From assembly GCA_013042315.1 (NCBI GenBank), contig JABDQM010000040.1:1-32068 (forward strand): a stretch of DNA of 32,068 nucleotides, in the 5' to 3' direction. Below are positions 1 to 7,884 of the stretch, one piece after another. Source of the stretch: Flavobacteriaceae bacterium (lineage in GTDB: Bacteria; Bacteroidota; Bacteroidia; Flavobacteriales; Flavobacteriaceae). The translations under genes and the position numbers were made by a program. The notes under the pieces were generated by a model. The model searched no databases and was not told where the DNA came from. It was given only the letters and a program-made list of their open reading frames with translations. Within the stretch, counting starts at the first letter, position 1. Each line of letters opens with the position of its first letter.

Positions 1-302
1 TTAATATCGTGTTCAGCGCAAATTCTTGAGAATTTGGAGTTTTCGGATAAAAATCCGTATCCAGGATGTATTCCATCGGCATTGGTAATTTCCGCTGCAG
101 CGATGATATTTGGAATTTTCAGATAGGATTCACTACTTGGGGCCGGACCTATGCATACGGCCTCGTCTGCAAAGCGCACATGGAGACTTTCTTCGTCTGC
201 CTTAGAGTATACGGCTACGGTCTTGATCCCCATTTCCTTACAGGTACGAATAATTCTCAGAGCAATTTCACCTCTGTTCGCAATAAGTATTTTCTTAAAC
301 AT
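1..302 (-). CDS. accC: Acetyl-CoA carboxylase biotin carboxylase subunit (N-terminal part, runs off window)
   Basis: Only the first 100 codons lie in the window; the gene continues past position 1. The start ATG is the complement of 300-302. The protein opens [20 protein letters not shown], the hallmark biotin carboxylase N-terminus, followed by [18 protein letters not shown] and the [10 protein letters not shown] segment of the first Rossmann-like domain. It carboxylates the biotin carried by AccB using ATP and bicarbonate, the first half-reaction of malonyl-CoA synthesis in the cytoplasm. It lies 77 bases downstream of accB on the same strand, in the usual fabH-accB-accC order. Identity is firm. 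Pyruvate or propionyl-CoA carboxylase subunits share this N-terminus, but the adjacent accB and fabH make the acetyl-CoA enzyme by far the best reading. Confidence 0.95.
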   Translation of the reverse strand, partial: MFKKILIANRGEIALRIIRTCKEMGIKTVAVYSKADEESLHVRFADEAVCIGPAPSSESYLKIPNIIAAAEITNADGIHPGYGFLSENSKFSRICAEHDI

Positions 303-379
303 AATTACCTCATTTTCAATGACCAGGTCAATCTGTTCTCCCCTCAGGGACTAAACAGCCCTGGTGCTGTTATTATGTA

Positions 380-862
380 TTAGGATGGGTCTACCAGGAA
401 AAGTGGCTGATCAAACTCCACGGGGGAGGAATCATCTACAAGGACTTTTACAATTTTTCCTGACACTTCTGATTCGATATCATTGAATAGCTTCATTGCC
501 TCAATAACACATAGCACATCACCAACGGCGATATTGTCACCAACTTCCACAAATGAAGGTTTATCCGGAGAAGGCTTTCTGTAGAAAGTACCGATAATAG
601 GTGATTTAATAGTTACGTACTTCGAATCTTCTTCCTTTTTAGCAGGAGCTGCCTCCGCTGCAGGTGCCGGTGCCGCCTGTGCCGGAGGCGCAGGAGCCGG
701 TGCCATTGCTGCAGGGACTTGGTGAATATAGGTAGTTTCCCCTCCAGAATCTGCACTCCCTGTTCTGATCGTGATCTTAATCTCATCGGTTTCCAGTTTT
801 ACTTCACTGGCACCAGATCTCGCCACAAACTTAATTAAGCTTTGAATCTCTTTAATATCCAT
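380..862 (-). CDS. accB: Acetyl-CoA carboxylase biotin carboxyl carrier protein
   Basis: A 160-residue biotin carboxyl carrier protein that shuttles carboxybiotin between biotin carboxylase and the carboxyltransferase. Residues 1-35 form the N-terminal helical region (MDIKEIQSLI...). Residues 49-75 are an Ala/Pro-rich flexible linker, typical of AccB. Residues 80-160 form the biotinyl domain, with the biotinylation motif EAMKL and Lys124 as the attachment site. Length matches the family. It starts 26 bases after the fabH stop, so co-transcription with fabH and accC is likely. Nothing is missing or unusual. Confidence 0.97.
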   Translation of the reverse strand: MDIKEIQSLIKFVARSGASEVKLETDEIKITIRTGSADSGGETTYIHQVPAAMAPAPAPPAQAAPAPAAEAAPAKKEEDSKYVTIKSPIIGTFYRKPSPDKPSFVEVGDNIAVGDVLCVIEAMKLFNDIESEVSGKIVKVLVDDSSPVEFDQPLFLVDPS

Positions 863-888
863 GGAATTCTTATTTGATTAGTTCTTGC

Positions 889-1881
889 TTAGTTATATGC
901 CCATTTTAAATATATAGAGCCCCAGGTGAAACCACCGCCAAAAGCGGCAAACACCAGGTTGTCTCCTTTTTTCAACTGCTTTTCATAATCGCTCAGTAAA
1001 AGCGGTAAGGTAGCAGAGGTAGTATTGCCATATCGCTGAATGTTCATCATCACTTTAGCAGGATCAAGACCCATTCTATTCGAGGTGGCATCAATAATTC
1101 GTTTATTCGCCTGGTGAGGAACCAGCCATTGTACGTCATCGTGTGAGAGATCATTTCTTTCCATGATGCGCGCTGCGACATCTGCCATATTTGAAACGGC
1201 AAATTTAAAAACCGACTTCCCATCCTGGAAGACGTAATGCTGTTTGTTCTTCACAGTTTCTTCTGAAGGTGGAAGCAGAGATCCGCCGGCTTCAATTTTT
1301 AGAAACTCTCTTCCATTGCCGTCAGACCTGAGGTACTCATCAAGTAACCCCAATCCCTCCGTATTCGGTTCAAATAAAACCGCACCTGCTCCATCACCAA
1401 AAATAATACAGGTGGTCCTGTCTGTGTAATCGAGGATCGATGACATTTTATCAGCCCCGATCAGCAGTACTTTTTTATACTTCCCTGATTCTATATAGCG
1501 AGCAGCCGTAGACATCCCGTAGAGGAAATTACAACATGCAGCCTGCAAATCATAAGCAAAAGCATTCACTGCTCCAATTTTACTAGCCACGTAAACCGCC
1601 GTTGATGCTACTGGAAGGTCTGGAGTGGCCGTTCCCAAAACAACGAGGTCGATCTCGGCGGGGTCAATATTTGATTTTGCTATGAGGTCCTCAGCTGCTT
1701 TAATAGCCAGATAGGAGGTGCCTTTATCTTTATCCTTAAGGATTCTGCGCTCTTTTATTCCTGTACGGGTGGTAATCCATTCATCTGTGGTTTCCACCAT
1801 GGTTTCCAGGATCTTATTGGTTAACCTGTAGTCTGGCACAAAGGCCCCCACAGCTGTAATCGCTGCTGTAATTTTGGTCAT
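889..1881 (-). CDS. fabH: Beta-ketoacyl-ACP synthase III (KAS III)
   Basis: A 330-residue thiolase-fold enzyme that condenses an acyl-CoA primer with malonyl-ACP to start fatty-acid synthesis. The catalytic triad is visible: Cys116 in QAACCNF, His256 in VPHQANKRI and Asn286 in RYGNTTSA. The N-terminal TTDEWITTRTGIKERR stretch is characteristic of FabH. A second cysteine (Cys117) follows the nucleophile where many homologues have Ala or Ser. It lies downstream of the rpmF terminator and upstream of accB. Flavobacteria use branched primers, so this copy probably takes iso/anteiso acyl-CoAs as well as acetyl-CoA (inference from the group). Confidence 0.95.
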   Translation of the reverse strand: MTKITAAITAVGAFVPDYRLTNKILETMVETTDEWITTRTGIKERRILKDKDKGTSYLAIKAAEDLIAKSNIDPAEIDLVVLGTATPDLPVASTAVYVASKIGAVNAFAYDLQAACCNFLYGMSTAARYIESGKYKKVLLIGADKMSSILDYTDRTTCIIFGDGAGAVLFEPNTEGLGLLDEYLRSDGNGREFLKIEAGGSLLPPSEETVKNKQHYVFQDGKSVFKFAVSNMADVAARIMERNDLSHDDVQWLVPHQANKRIIDATSNRMGLDPAKVMMNIQRYGNTTSATLPLLLSDYEKQLKKGDNLVFAAFGGGFTWGSIYLKWAYN

Positions 1882-1999
1882 GCGAACAAGAGTTTTATAA
1901 GGAAACCTTTAAAAATGCTCCAAAAGTGGTGAAAAATAGTGATTTTTTATGACTTTTTTGATCAAAATAGTGCTTTTTCGGCCTTTACCTAGCGGCCAT

Positions 2000-2029
2000 A
2001 AAAAAACTCCCATTGTAGTAAATGGGAGT
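2000..2029 (-). terminator. Rho-independent terminator after rpmF
   Basis: Read on the minus strand, the arms ACTCCCATT and AATGGGAGT form a 9-bp stem around a short loop and are followed by a run of seven T residues. It sits about 20 bases beyond the rpmF stop, so it probably ends or attenuates the DUF177-rpmF transcript before fabH. Confidence 0.85.
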
Positions 2030-2048
2030 CTTTGATCTTATTTCAGAA

Positions 2049-2246
2049 TTAAGCCGAAACTTCTTCCGATTTGTCTATAAGCACCTGGCCTCGGTAGTAT
2101 AATTTACCTTCATGCCAATGAGCTCTGTGATACAAATGCACTTCTCCTGTTGTAGGATCTTTTGCAAGAGTTGGAGCTACCGCTTTGTAATGAGTTCTTC
2201 TCTTGTCTCTTCTGGTTCTGGAAATTTTCCTTTTAGGATGTGCCAT
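2049..2246 (-). CDS. rpmF: 50S ribosomal protein L32
   Basis: A 65-residue basic protein beginning [20 protein letters not shown], the standard bacterial L32 N-terminus. It is a structural component of the large ribosomal subunit. The zinc-binding cysteines of some L32 proteins are absent, so this is the zinc-independent form. It follows the DUF177 gene with only 8 bases between them, the pairing seen across bacteria, and a strong hairpin terminator lies just downstream. Confidence 0.97.
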   Translation of the reverse strand: MAHPKRKISRTRRDKRRTHYKAVAPTLAKDPTTGEVHLYHRAHWHEGKLYYRGQVLIDKSEEVSA

Positions 2247-2254
2247 CGCGACTA

Positions 2255-2785
2255 TTATTTATCCGTTAGTAAATTTTTTAAAGCATCCCATCGGGGATCT
2301 GTATTATCGTTGTTATTTGATTCTTTTGGCTGCAATTCTTCTAGCTTTTTCAAGGCCTCCGACTTGAGTGTTCCGTCCTCCACTCCAGGGTGGATCCTTT
2401 TTTGTGGTACGGCAAGTACAAGCATCTCGTAAATATATTGCGCTATATTGAACTGATGCTCCCCATGAGGAATAACCAGAATCTCATCGTCCTCGTCATT
2501 GTATTCTTCTCCAAACTTTACCACAAGCGGTAAAGATGCAGAAACTTCCAGATCAAAGGGCTCGTTGGTAAGGTCACAAGCTACATTGACTGTTCCGTGA
2601 GCTTCCATTTCCAGTTCCATTACCGTACTCGTTTTGTTAAAATGAACTTTAACCGAAATATCGGTTTCATTAAACTCATAGTACTCAAAAGATTCAAAGA
2701 ACGAATTATTTATTTGATACTCAAACGAGTGTGCCCCTACTTTTAATCCTGAAAAAGGAATTATAAATTCCTTACGCGTCGTCAT
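2255..2785 (-). CDS. DUF177 (YceD-like) protein linked to L32
   Basis: A 176-residue DUF177/YceD-family protein. These proteins are encoded next to rpmF in most bacteria and have been linked to 23S rRNA or large-subunit maturation; the molecular role in Bacteroidota is not established. The acidic central part contains [12 protein letters not shown] and an EEYNDEDDE patch, and the C-terminal [11 protein letters not shown] motif is typical of the family. The longest reading frame begins at a TTG (2794). I chose the ATG at 2785 because it gives [11 protein letters not shown] and leaves a plausible leader after the promoter at 2809-2838. Confidence 0.85.
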   Translation of the reverse strand: MTTRKEFIIPFSGLKVGAHSFEYQINNSFFESFEYYEFNETDISVKVHFNKTSTVMELEMEAHGTVNVACDLTNEPFDLEVSASLPLVVKFGEEYNDEDDEILVIPHGEHQFNIAQYIYEMLVLAVPQKRIHPGVEDGTLKSEALKKLEELQPKESNNNDNTDPRWDALKNLLTDK

Positions 2786-2808
2786 TGTGTTCAATCGTTT
2801 AAGGCGTG

Positions 2809-2838
2809 CAAAGATAAAATTATTTTACCAAATGCAAA
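2809..2838 (-). promoter_or_regulatory. Bacteroidota-type promoter for DUF177-rpmF
   Basis: On the minus strand a TTTG (complement of 2835-2838) is followed after 18 bases by TATCTTTG (complement of 2809-2816). This is an exact match to the TTTG / TAnnTTTG consensus of the Bacteroidota primary sigma factor. It lies 24 bases before the DUF177 ATG. It is the cleanest promoter in the window. Confidence 0.75.
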
Positions 2839-2892
2839 TCAATTTGTCAATTATTTAAGCCTCTTTTCCTCAAGGAGATGCCAAATTCAGGA

Positions 2893-3951
2893 CTATCCCT
2901 GAGAAGCCCTTGCTTTTTGCTTCCGCAAAGGGTTTTTTGAGATCTCCTCATAATCCTGCCTGTTCCTGTAAATCTTTATCGCGGTAAACACAGCTTCCTT
3001 AAAGGAACCCGGGTCTGCCTTACCCTTCCCGGCTATCTCATAAGCAGTACCGTGATCAGGGGAAGTCCTGACCCTGTTCAATCCGGCGGTAAAGTTTACA
3101 CCTTGACCAAAGGATAAGGTTTTGAAAGGAATAAGTCCCTGGTCGTGGTAGGCCGCAAGGATGGCGTCAAATTGCTTGTAGACATCTGAACCAAAAAAAC
3201 TATCGGCAGCATAAGGCCCGAAGATCAGCTTTCCGTTGTTGACCATTTCTTTTATTACGGGTCTCAATACCTCATCATCTTCCTTGCCAATAACACCATT
3301 GTCGCCACTGTGAGGATTGATTCCCAACATGGCAATTTTTGGCTTTGTGATCGCAAAATCCATTTTCAGGCTTTTCTCTATAATGTCGATCTTATTTCTG
3401 ATCCTTTTTGAGGTGATGTTCTCGGCCACATCTTTCACCGCCACATGGTCTGTTAATAGTCCCACCTTAAGGGTGTCTGTCACCATGAACATCAAACTCT
3501 CCCCTCCCAGTTCCTGGGCCAGATAATCCGTATGGCCCGGGAAATTAAAGTCCTCAGCCTGAATATTTTTTTTGTTTATAGGTGCTGTTACCAGGACGTC
3601 AATTTCGTTATTCTGGAGTGCCTTTACTGCTGCTTTGAGGGATTGAATCGCAAATTGTCCCGCTTCTGCTGTCTCTTTCCCGTATTGTATTGCCGGAGTT
3701 TGTTTCCAGACGTTTACAACATTGAGTTTTCCCGAAATCGCCTGAGACGCCCGATCCACACCGTGAAAGGTGATGTCTATTCCCAGGTCGGATTTTTGCT
3801 GACTTATGGTCTTATTTGAAGCAAAAATTACCGGGGTACACAACTCCAGCATACGGCTGTCTTCGAAAGTTTTCAGGATTACTTCACACCCAATACCATT
3901 GAGGTCTCCCACTGAAATCCCTACCTTAATATTTGCACTTTCCTTCTTCAT
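2893..3951 (-). CDS. pdxA: 4-hydroxythreonine-4-phosphate dehydrogenase
   Basis: A 352-residue PdxA that oxidises 4-phosphohydroxy-L-threonine with NAD in the DXP-dependent pyridoxal-phosphate pathway. The motifs seen are VTAPINKKN, FPGHTDYLA with a metal-ligand His, LGINPHSGDNG, AAYHDQGLIPFK with the second metal-binding His-Asp, and TSPDHGTAYEIAGKG near the C-terminus. All the expected metal and substrate residues are there. It lies upstream of DUF177-rpmF on the same strand with a promoter between them, and is divergent from riboflavin synthase, a common flavobacterial arrangement. Confidence 0.96.
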   Translation of the reverse strand: MKKESANIKVGISVGDLNGIGCEVILKTFEDSRMLELCTPVIFASNKTISQQKSDLGIDITFHGVDRASQAISGKLNVVNVWKQTPAIQYGKETAEAGQFAIQSLKAAVKALQNNEIDVLVTAPINKKNIQAEDFNFPGHTDYLAQELGGESLMFMVTDTLKVGLLTDHVAVKDVAENITSKRIRNKIDIIEKSLKMDFAITKPKIAMLGINPHSGDNGVIGKEDDEVLRPVIKEMVNNGKLIFGPYAADSFFGSDVYKQFDAILAAYHDQGLIPFKTLSFGQGVNFTAGLNRVRTSPDHGTAYEIAGKGKADPGSFKEAVFTAIKIYRNRQDYEEISKNPLRKQKARASQG

Positions 3952-4018
3952 ATATCTTGTCTTTGCCTTACCTTTGTCGTTTTAAATTAAGGCTGAAGGC
4001 ACTTCTTTTTATTTAGTT

Positions 4019-4056
4019 CAAAAATACGGTATTAAGACCTTCCCGGCGGCCAAAAA
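4019..4056 (-). promoter_or_regulatory. Possible pdxA promoter
   Basis: On the minus strand TATTTTTG (complement of 4019-4026) matches the TAnnTTTG -7 consensus exactly. A TTTTTG (complement of 4051-4056) lies 24 bases upstream, a wider spacing than the usual 18-21. It sits in the divergent pdxA-ribE intergenic region, about 68 bases before the pdxA ATG. Confidence 0.4.
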
Positions 4057-4079
4057 CACTCTTTTTTAACCCCCCTGAC

Positions 4080-4667
4080 ATGTTTACAGGAATAATAGAA
4101 ACCCTTGGTAAGATCACAAACCTTCAAAAAGAAGGCAGCAACCTACACCTTACGATCTCTACCGAAATCGCATCCGAACTCAAAATCGATCAAAGTGTTG
4201 CACACAATGGTGTTTGCCTTACCGTAGTGGGAATTGAAGGTGAATCCTATACGGTAACCGCCATAGAGGAAACCCTCCTGAAATCTAACCTCAGTGATCT
4301 TAAAACGGGAGACCTGGTAAACCTCGAACGGGCTATGATTCTCGGCACAAGGCTCGATGGTCATATCGTACAAGGCCACGTGGATACCACCGGCTCCTGC
4401 ACTAAAATTGAACAAAAAGACGGCAGTTGGTACTTTACTTTTAGTTACCCTGCAAAACCAAATGATGTCACTATCGAAAAAGGGTCTATAACGGTAGACG
4501 GGGTAAGCCTAACCGTTGTCGATTCAGAGGAGAGTAGCTTTAGTGTAGCCATTATTCCCTACACCTATGAGCACACCCGATTTAAACAGTACGAAATCGG
4601 TACTAGGGTAAATTTGGAATTTGATGTCATAGGGAAATACGTTGCCCGACTCCTCAGCAACCGTTGA
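4080..4667 (+). CDS. ribE: Riboflavin synthase, alpha subunit
   Basis: A 195-residue riboflavin synthase that dismutates two 6,7-dimethyl-8-ribityllumazine molecules into riboflavin and the pyrimidinedione. It begins MFTGIIETLGKI, the invariant N-terminus of the family, and contains two tandem lumazine-binding beta-barrel domains (about 1-95 and 96-190). The second opens with LDGHIVQGHVDTTG and includes KGSITVDGVSLTVV. Length is normal. It is divergent from pdxA and converges on the ligase operon, with 10 bases between stop codons and no clear terminator. Confidence 0.96.
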   Translation: MFTGIIETLGKITNLQKEGSNLHLTISTEIASELKIDQSVAHNGVCLTVVGIEGESYTVTAIEETLLKSNLSDLKTGDLVNLERAMILGTRLDGHIVQGHVDTTGSCTKIEQKDGSWYFTFSYPAKPNDVTIEKGSITVDGVSLTVVDSEESSFSVAIIPYTYEHTRFKQYEIGTRVNLEFDVIGKYVARLLSNR

Positions 4668-4677
4668 ATTCAGTTCT

Positions 4678-5874
4678 CTAATCCTCGAAAAAACTGATCG
4701 AAGAGCCTATCCAGGAATCATTTGTCAGGTGAGAAACATTAATCATAGGGCCTTTCCCCATTCGCGTAAGGTTGACCACCGGCTTTAGCTTCCCTTCCTG
4801 CTCATTCCACACATAAAGGATGCGCAACTCAACCTTGGCGTTTTTATCTGTATTTGTTTTTACAAGGGAGGCGTAAGTGACCTTTTTCTGAAGCATATAA
4901 TTCTTCCTGTCTTCTATCGCATTGAGTAATTCCCATGTTGGCTCCAGGTTCACACCTTTCCCAGCAAAAGAGAAGAGCGGTTTGAGGACGTATTGACTTA
5001 GATCTATATCTTCGGGAATCTCATCCAGGTAGTATGAATTCGGAACGCTTTCGTGGGAAAGCATTGGCATTATGCATTTAGAGATCATAAAGAACCAATC
5101 AGGGTTGGTAATCCATTCTACATCGAGGTCGTCAAAGAGATTGAAATTTGTCTTTAGGTCTTTAAACTGATACAAATCATCAAAAATAACCCGGTTGTAT
5201 ATCCTGTTTATCCTGATTTTCCGACCGTCTTTTTCATAATACAACTGTTTCCCCTCTTTAATCACCTTCGTCATGCAAACTACCTCTATCCCGAGAGCTT
5301 GTTGAGTTGCTGAAAAATCGATCCGCGTCTTTTGCTTTTCGGGATAGATCTCCATCAGGATCACATTCTCAGGATCTTCTTCTCCCAAAATAACTTCCTT
5401 AAGGTTATTGAGGTAAGACTCTTCCGTGTGTCCCCCTAATAAATAATGAAATCCTTTCTCCGGCAGGTTTGGATAGTGTTTCTTAAATGCTTTCGCTAAA
5501 AAGGGTTGATAACAAAATAGGGAGGGGAAGGCCTGTAGTTCAATGAGCTGTGGACTTAAATTTCCCTCTTCATCCTGGCATATCCCAAAGTCGATCCCTA
5601 AAAAATGCGGGTTTCCCACGGGAGTAGGGGAATGCAAATGCTTAGGCATAAAGCGTTGCCTCACCTCTTCAAACTCGAGCTGATCCAGTTGCTCAAGGAT
5701 AGCATCACAGGCGTCGAGCACCTTTTTCTTCATCTCCCGGTCAATAAAGACCGGGGTTTCTGAAATTCGGAAGGGACATGGTTCTCCAAAAGTCTGCATG
5801 ACCTCCTGCTGCAGGCCTTCGTAATACGACTGCTTAAACCCTTCGTTAAATGTTTCTCTTATTCCGGATATCAT
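4678..5874 (-). CDS. Glutathionylspermidine-synthase-like (circularly permuted) ATP-grasp protein
   Basis: A 398-residue soluble protein, last gene of the five-gene ligase operon. I read it as an ATP-grasp enzyme with permuted element order. An acidic metal-site-like segment lies N-terminally (GIDFGICQDEEG and PQLIELQAFPS, with Asp95 and Glu112). The nucleotide-binding lysine/glycine-rich segment lies C-terminally (QYVLKPLFSFAGKGV, Lys298), followed by KVELRILYVW (Glu349, Arg351). That layout resembles glutathionylspermidine synthase and related permuted ATP-grasps, which join an amine to a peptide carboxylate. Its ATG overlaps the stop of the amidotransferase-like gene by 4 bases (ATGA), implying coupled translation. 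Substrate unknown; the fold assignment is inference from motifs. Confidence 0.6.
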   Translation of the reverse strand: MISGIRETFNEGFKQSYYEGLQQEVMQTFGEPCPFRISETPVFIDREMKKKVLDACDAILEQLDQLEFEEVRQRFMPKHLHSPTPVGNPHFLGIDFGICQDEEGNLSPQLIELQAFPSLFCYQPFLAKAFKKHYPNLPEKGFHYLLGGHTEESYLNNLKEVILGEEDPENVILMEIYPEKQKTRIDFSATQQALGIEVVCMTKVIKEGKQLYYEKDGRKIRINRIYNRVIFDDLYQFKDLKTNFNLFDDLDVEWITNPDWFFMISKCIMPMLSHESVPNSYYLDEIPEDIDLSQYVLKPLFSFAGKGVNLEPTWELLNAIEDRKNYMLQKKVTYASLVKTNTDKNAKVELRILYVWNEQEGKLKPVVNLTRMGKGPMINVSHLTNDSWIGSSISFFED

Positions 5875-6707
5875 ACAGATACAGGGATTTTGTGATCAAT
5901 GGCATCTGCAGCTTGCTGTAGAAATCTAGGGATAATTGTCCTGTTAGTCCTCAAGATCTTATCGTCATCATCGAGGTGAATCATCATATCCAGATACTTC
6001 TTTTTACCGTGGTGCTTTACAATGTGGGCTCGCTTATCTGCTCTTTTAAAATAACGCATCATCCCTTCCGAATCCGCTTCAGGGTGGAATTGCACCCCGA
6101 CAATCTCATTAGAAAACCGAATGGCCATGACGGCGCGCTCCAGCGGAACATGGGGTCTTTTCTTTTCCTTGCACAGCACCTTACACCCGAGGCTCTTCAG
6201 CCTTTTCTTTTTGGGTTTGACCACTTGGTAATCCCTGGAATCTACTGCATAGAAGGGATTTTGTAGTCCGTCGAGCAGGAACTCTAACTTTCCTTTTTTT
6301 GTTTTATGTACGGGCATGATGCCAAATGCGGTAGATTTTCTTTTGGTTACTTTAGCCAGGTTCCAATGGATCACAGCTACCTGAAAAGAATGGCAAATAA
6401 GAAAAAGGTGTTTCTTCCGTTCCTCGAGAAGGTTGTGGTCATAAACATCATCCAGGAACCTGTAAAACTTCTTTTCCCACTTCTCCCCTTTGGGTTTTGG
6501 AGAGTCCGGGCCGCCTGAGGCGATAAAAATATCAAAGTCTTCAATTTCGGGAACTTCGTGATGTACACGAACATCGAAGATCTTATAATCCCCGTTGATA
6601 TCCTCCCTACTTATAAATTGTTCTACCAGCATTTTAATACAACGCATCCCTTCGTTGGGCTGCCCCGCATTCATGTCGAGAATGGCGATCTTATATGTTG
6701 AGTGCAT
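5871..6707 (-). CDS. Class I glutamine amidotransferase-like protein
   Basis: A 278-residue protein with a GATase class I core. It opens KIAILDMNAGQPNEGMRC, followed by FIASGGPDSP (oxyanion-strand-like, 61-70). The nucleophile elbow is LICHSFQVA with Cys105, and GVQFHPEADSEG holds His208 and Glu210, so the Cys-His-Glu triad is intact. The elbow is ICHSFQ rather than the usual GxCxGxQ, which marks a divergent subfamily. About 60 residues follow the domain. In known systems such domains release ammonia from glutamine or hydrolyse gamma-glutamyl amides. Within this operon it could feed ammonia to a ligase or trim a gamma-glutamyl intermediate (inference). It follows the GCS2 gene by 58 bases and overlaps the next gene. 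Confidence 0.75.
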   Translation of the reverse strand: MHSTYKIAILDMNAGQPNEGMRCIKMLVEQFISREDINGDYKIFDVRVHHEVPEIEDFDIFIASGGPDSPKPKGEKWEKKFYRFLDDVYDHNLLEERKKHLFLICHSFQVAVIHWNLAKVTKRKSTAFGIMPVHKTKKGKLEFLLDGLQNPFYAVDSRDYQVVKPKKKRLKSLGCKVLCKEKKRPHVPLERAVMAIRFSNEIVGVQFHPEADSEGMMRYFKRADKRAHIVKHHGKKKYLDMMIHLDDDDKILRTNRTIIPRFLQQAADAIDHKIPVSV

Positions 6708-6765
6708 TAAATTTTTTTCTAATTCGGAGAGGTCAGGACGACGGATTGTGATTTTTTATCCAACT

Positions 6766-7863
6766 TTAAAGGCCTTTGGCCGTTTCTCCCACAATGTATT
6801 TTACAACTTCTTTCAGGTCGTTGGTTTCGTTGAATACTTTCAGCTGCCGGTCTGCCCCAGAACCCTGTTCCAGCATTTGGTAGACGTAATTCACTTCGTT
6901 TCGGCATCCCAGTTCATCAACAACATCCTCCACAAAGTCGAGCAACTCATTGATCAGAGTTTTAAACGGAACCTCTTCTTCCTTCCCAAAATCGATCAAT
7001 TTCGCTTCTATTCCCCATCGGGCCGCTCTCCATTTATTTTCGTTGATCAGAACGCGTCTGTACGATCTAAAGCTCTGGTTTTTCTGGTGAAGATTGTGGA
7101 GCTTGGCTATGATACATTGCATCAAAGCGGCGAGACACGTTACTTCTTCTACGGTCATTACCATATCGCAAACCCTGAACTCAACGGTTGGATAAAAGGG
7201 GTGTAACCTGATATCCCACCAAATCTTTTTTCCATTGTCAATACAGTTGGTCTTCACCAGCACATCGACGAATTTATCGTATTCAGCTACGCTGGAAAAG
7301 TATGGCGGTATTCCCGTCCTTGGGAACTTGTCGAAGATCTTGGAGCGGAACGACTTAAAGCCGGTATCTCTGCCTTCCCAGAATGGAGAATTAGTAGAGA
7401 GAGCGTACAGGTGTGGCAGGAAATAACGGGCCACATTCATGATCTGAAGTCCCTCTTCCCTGTTAGGGATTCCAACGTGAACATGCATGCCAAAAATAAG
7501 GTTAGACCTTGCCACGTCTTTCATTTCCGCGATCAATTCATCGTATCGCGGATTAGGTGTAATGTGTTGTTCACTCCACATAGAAAAAGGATGGGTTCCT
7601 GCAGCTGCCACTTTTAATCCCTCTTTGGATGCAAGTTCAATAACTTGCTGTCTGAGGTATGAAACCTCATCTCTGGCCTGCGTGATATTCTCACAGACAT
7701 TGGTTCCCATTTCAATGACGGATTGATGCATTTCTTCCTTGATGCGTTCTTTAAGGAGTACTTTTCCACCCTCCAGGATCTTTGACATATGAGATCTTAG
7801 TGTAAATGTCTCACTGTCCAAAATCTGAAATTCTTCTTCTATACCCAAAGTGAACTTTTTCAT
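6766..7863 (-). CDS. YbdK-type carboxylate-amine ligase (glutamate-cysteine ligase family 2)
   Basis: A 365-residue GCS2-family enzyme related to E. coli YbdK, whose family shows weak glutamate-cysteine ligase activity. Diagnostic features are GIEEEFQILD at the N-terminus (Glu9-Glu11 near the metal site), MHVHVGIPN (126-134), ALSTNSPFWEGRDTGFKSFR (154-173), and WWDIRLHPFYPTVEFRVCD in the C-terminal half. The enzyme would join an amine to a glutamate-like carboxylate through an acyl phosphate. It lies 21 bases after the ATP-grasp gene and 58 before the amidotransferase-like gene. The true substrate is unknown; the context argues against plain glutathione synthesis. Confidence 0.85.
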   Translation of the reverse strand: MKKFTLGIEEEFQILDSETFTLRSHMSKILEGGKVLLKERIKEEMHQSVIEMGTNVCENITQARDEVSYLRQQVIELASKEGLKVAAAGTHPFSMWSEQHITPNPRYDELIAEMKDVARSNLIFGMHVHVGIPNREEGLQIMNVARYFLPHLYALSTNSPFWEGRDTGFKSFRSKIFDKFPRTGIPPYFSSVAEYDKFVDVLVKTNCIDNGKKIWWDIRLHPFYPTVEFRVCDMVMTVEEVTCLAALMQCIIAKLHNLHQKNQSFRSYRRVLINENKWRAARWGIEAKLIDFGKEEEVPFKTLINELLDFVEDVVDELGCRNEVNYVYQMLEQGSGADRQLKVFNETNDLKEVVKYIVGETAKGL

Positions 7864-7884
7864 GATCGCGAATTATAGGTTAGC

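Noticed and set aside
2112-2432. A 106-codon plus-strand frame opposite rpmF and DUF177
   Set aside because: Both minus-strand genes are firm; the plus-strand product has no motif.
6595-7206. A 203-codon plus-strand open frame antisense to the GCS2 and amidotransferase-like genes
   Set aside because: It lies opposite two genes with clear family motifs, and its translation has no recognisable domain; it is a shadow of their codon use.
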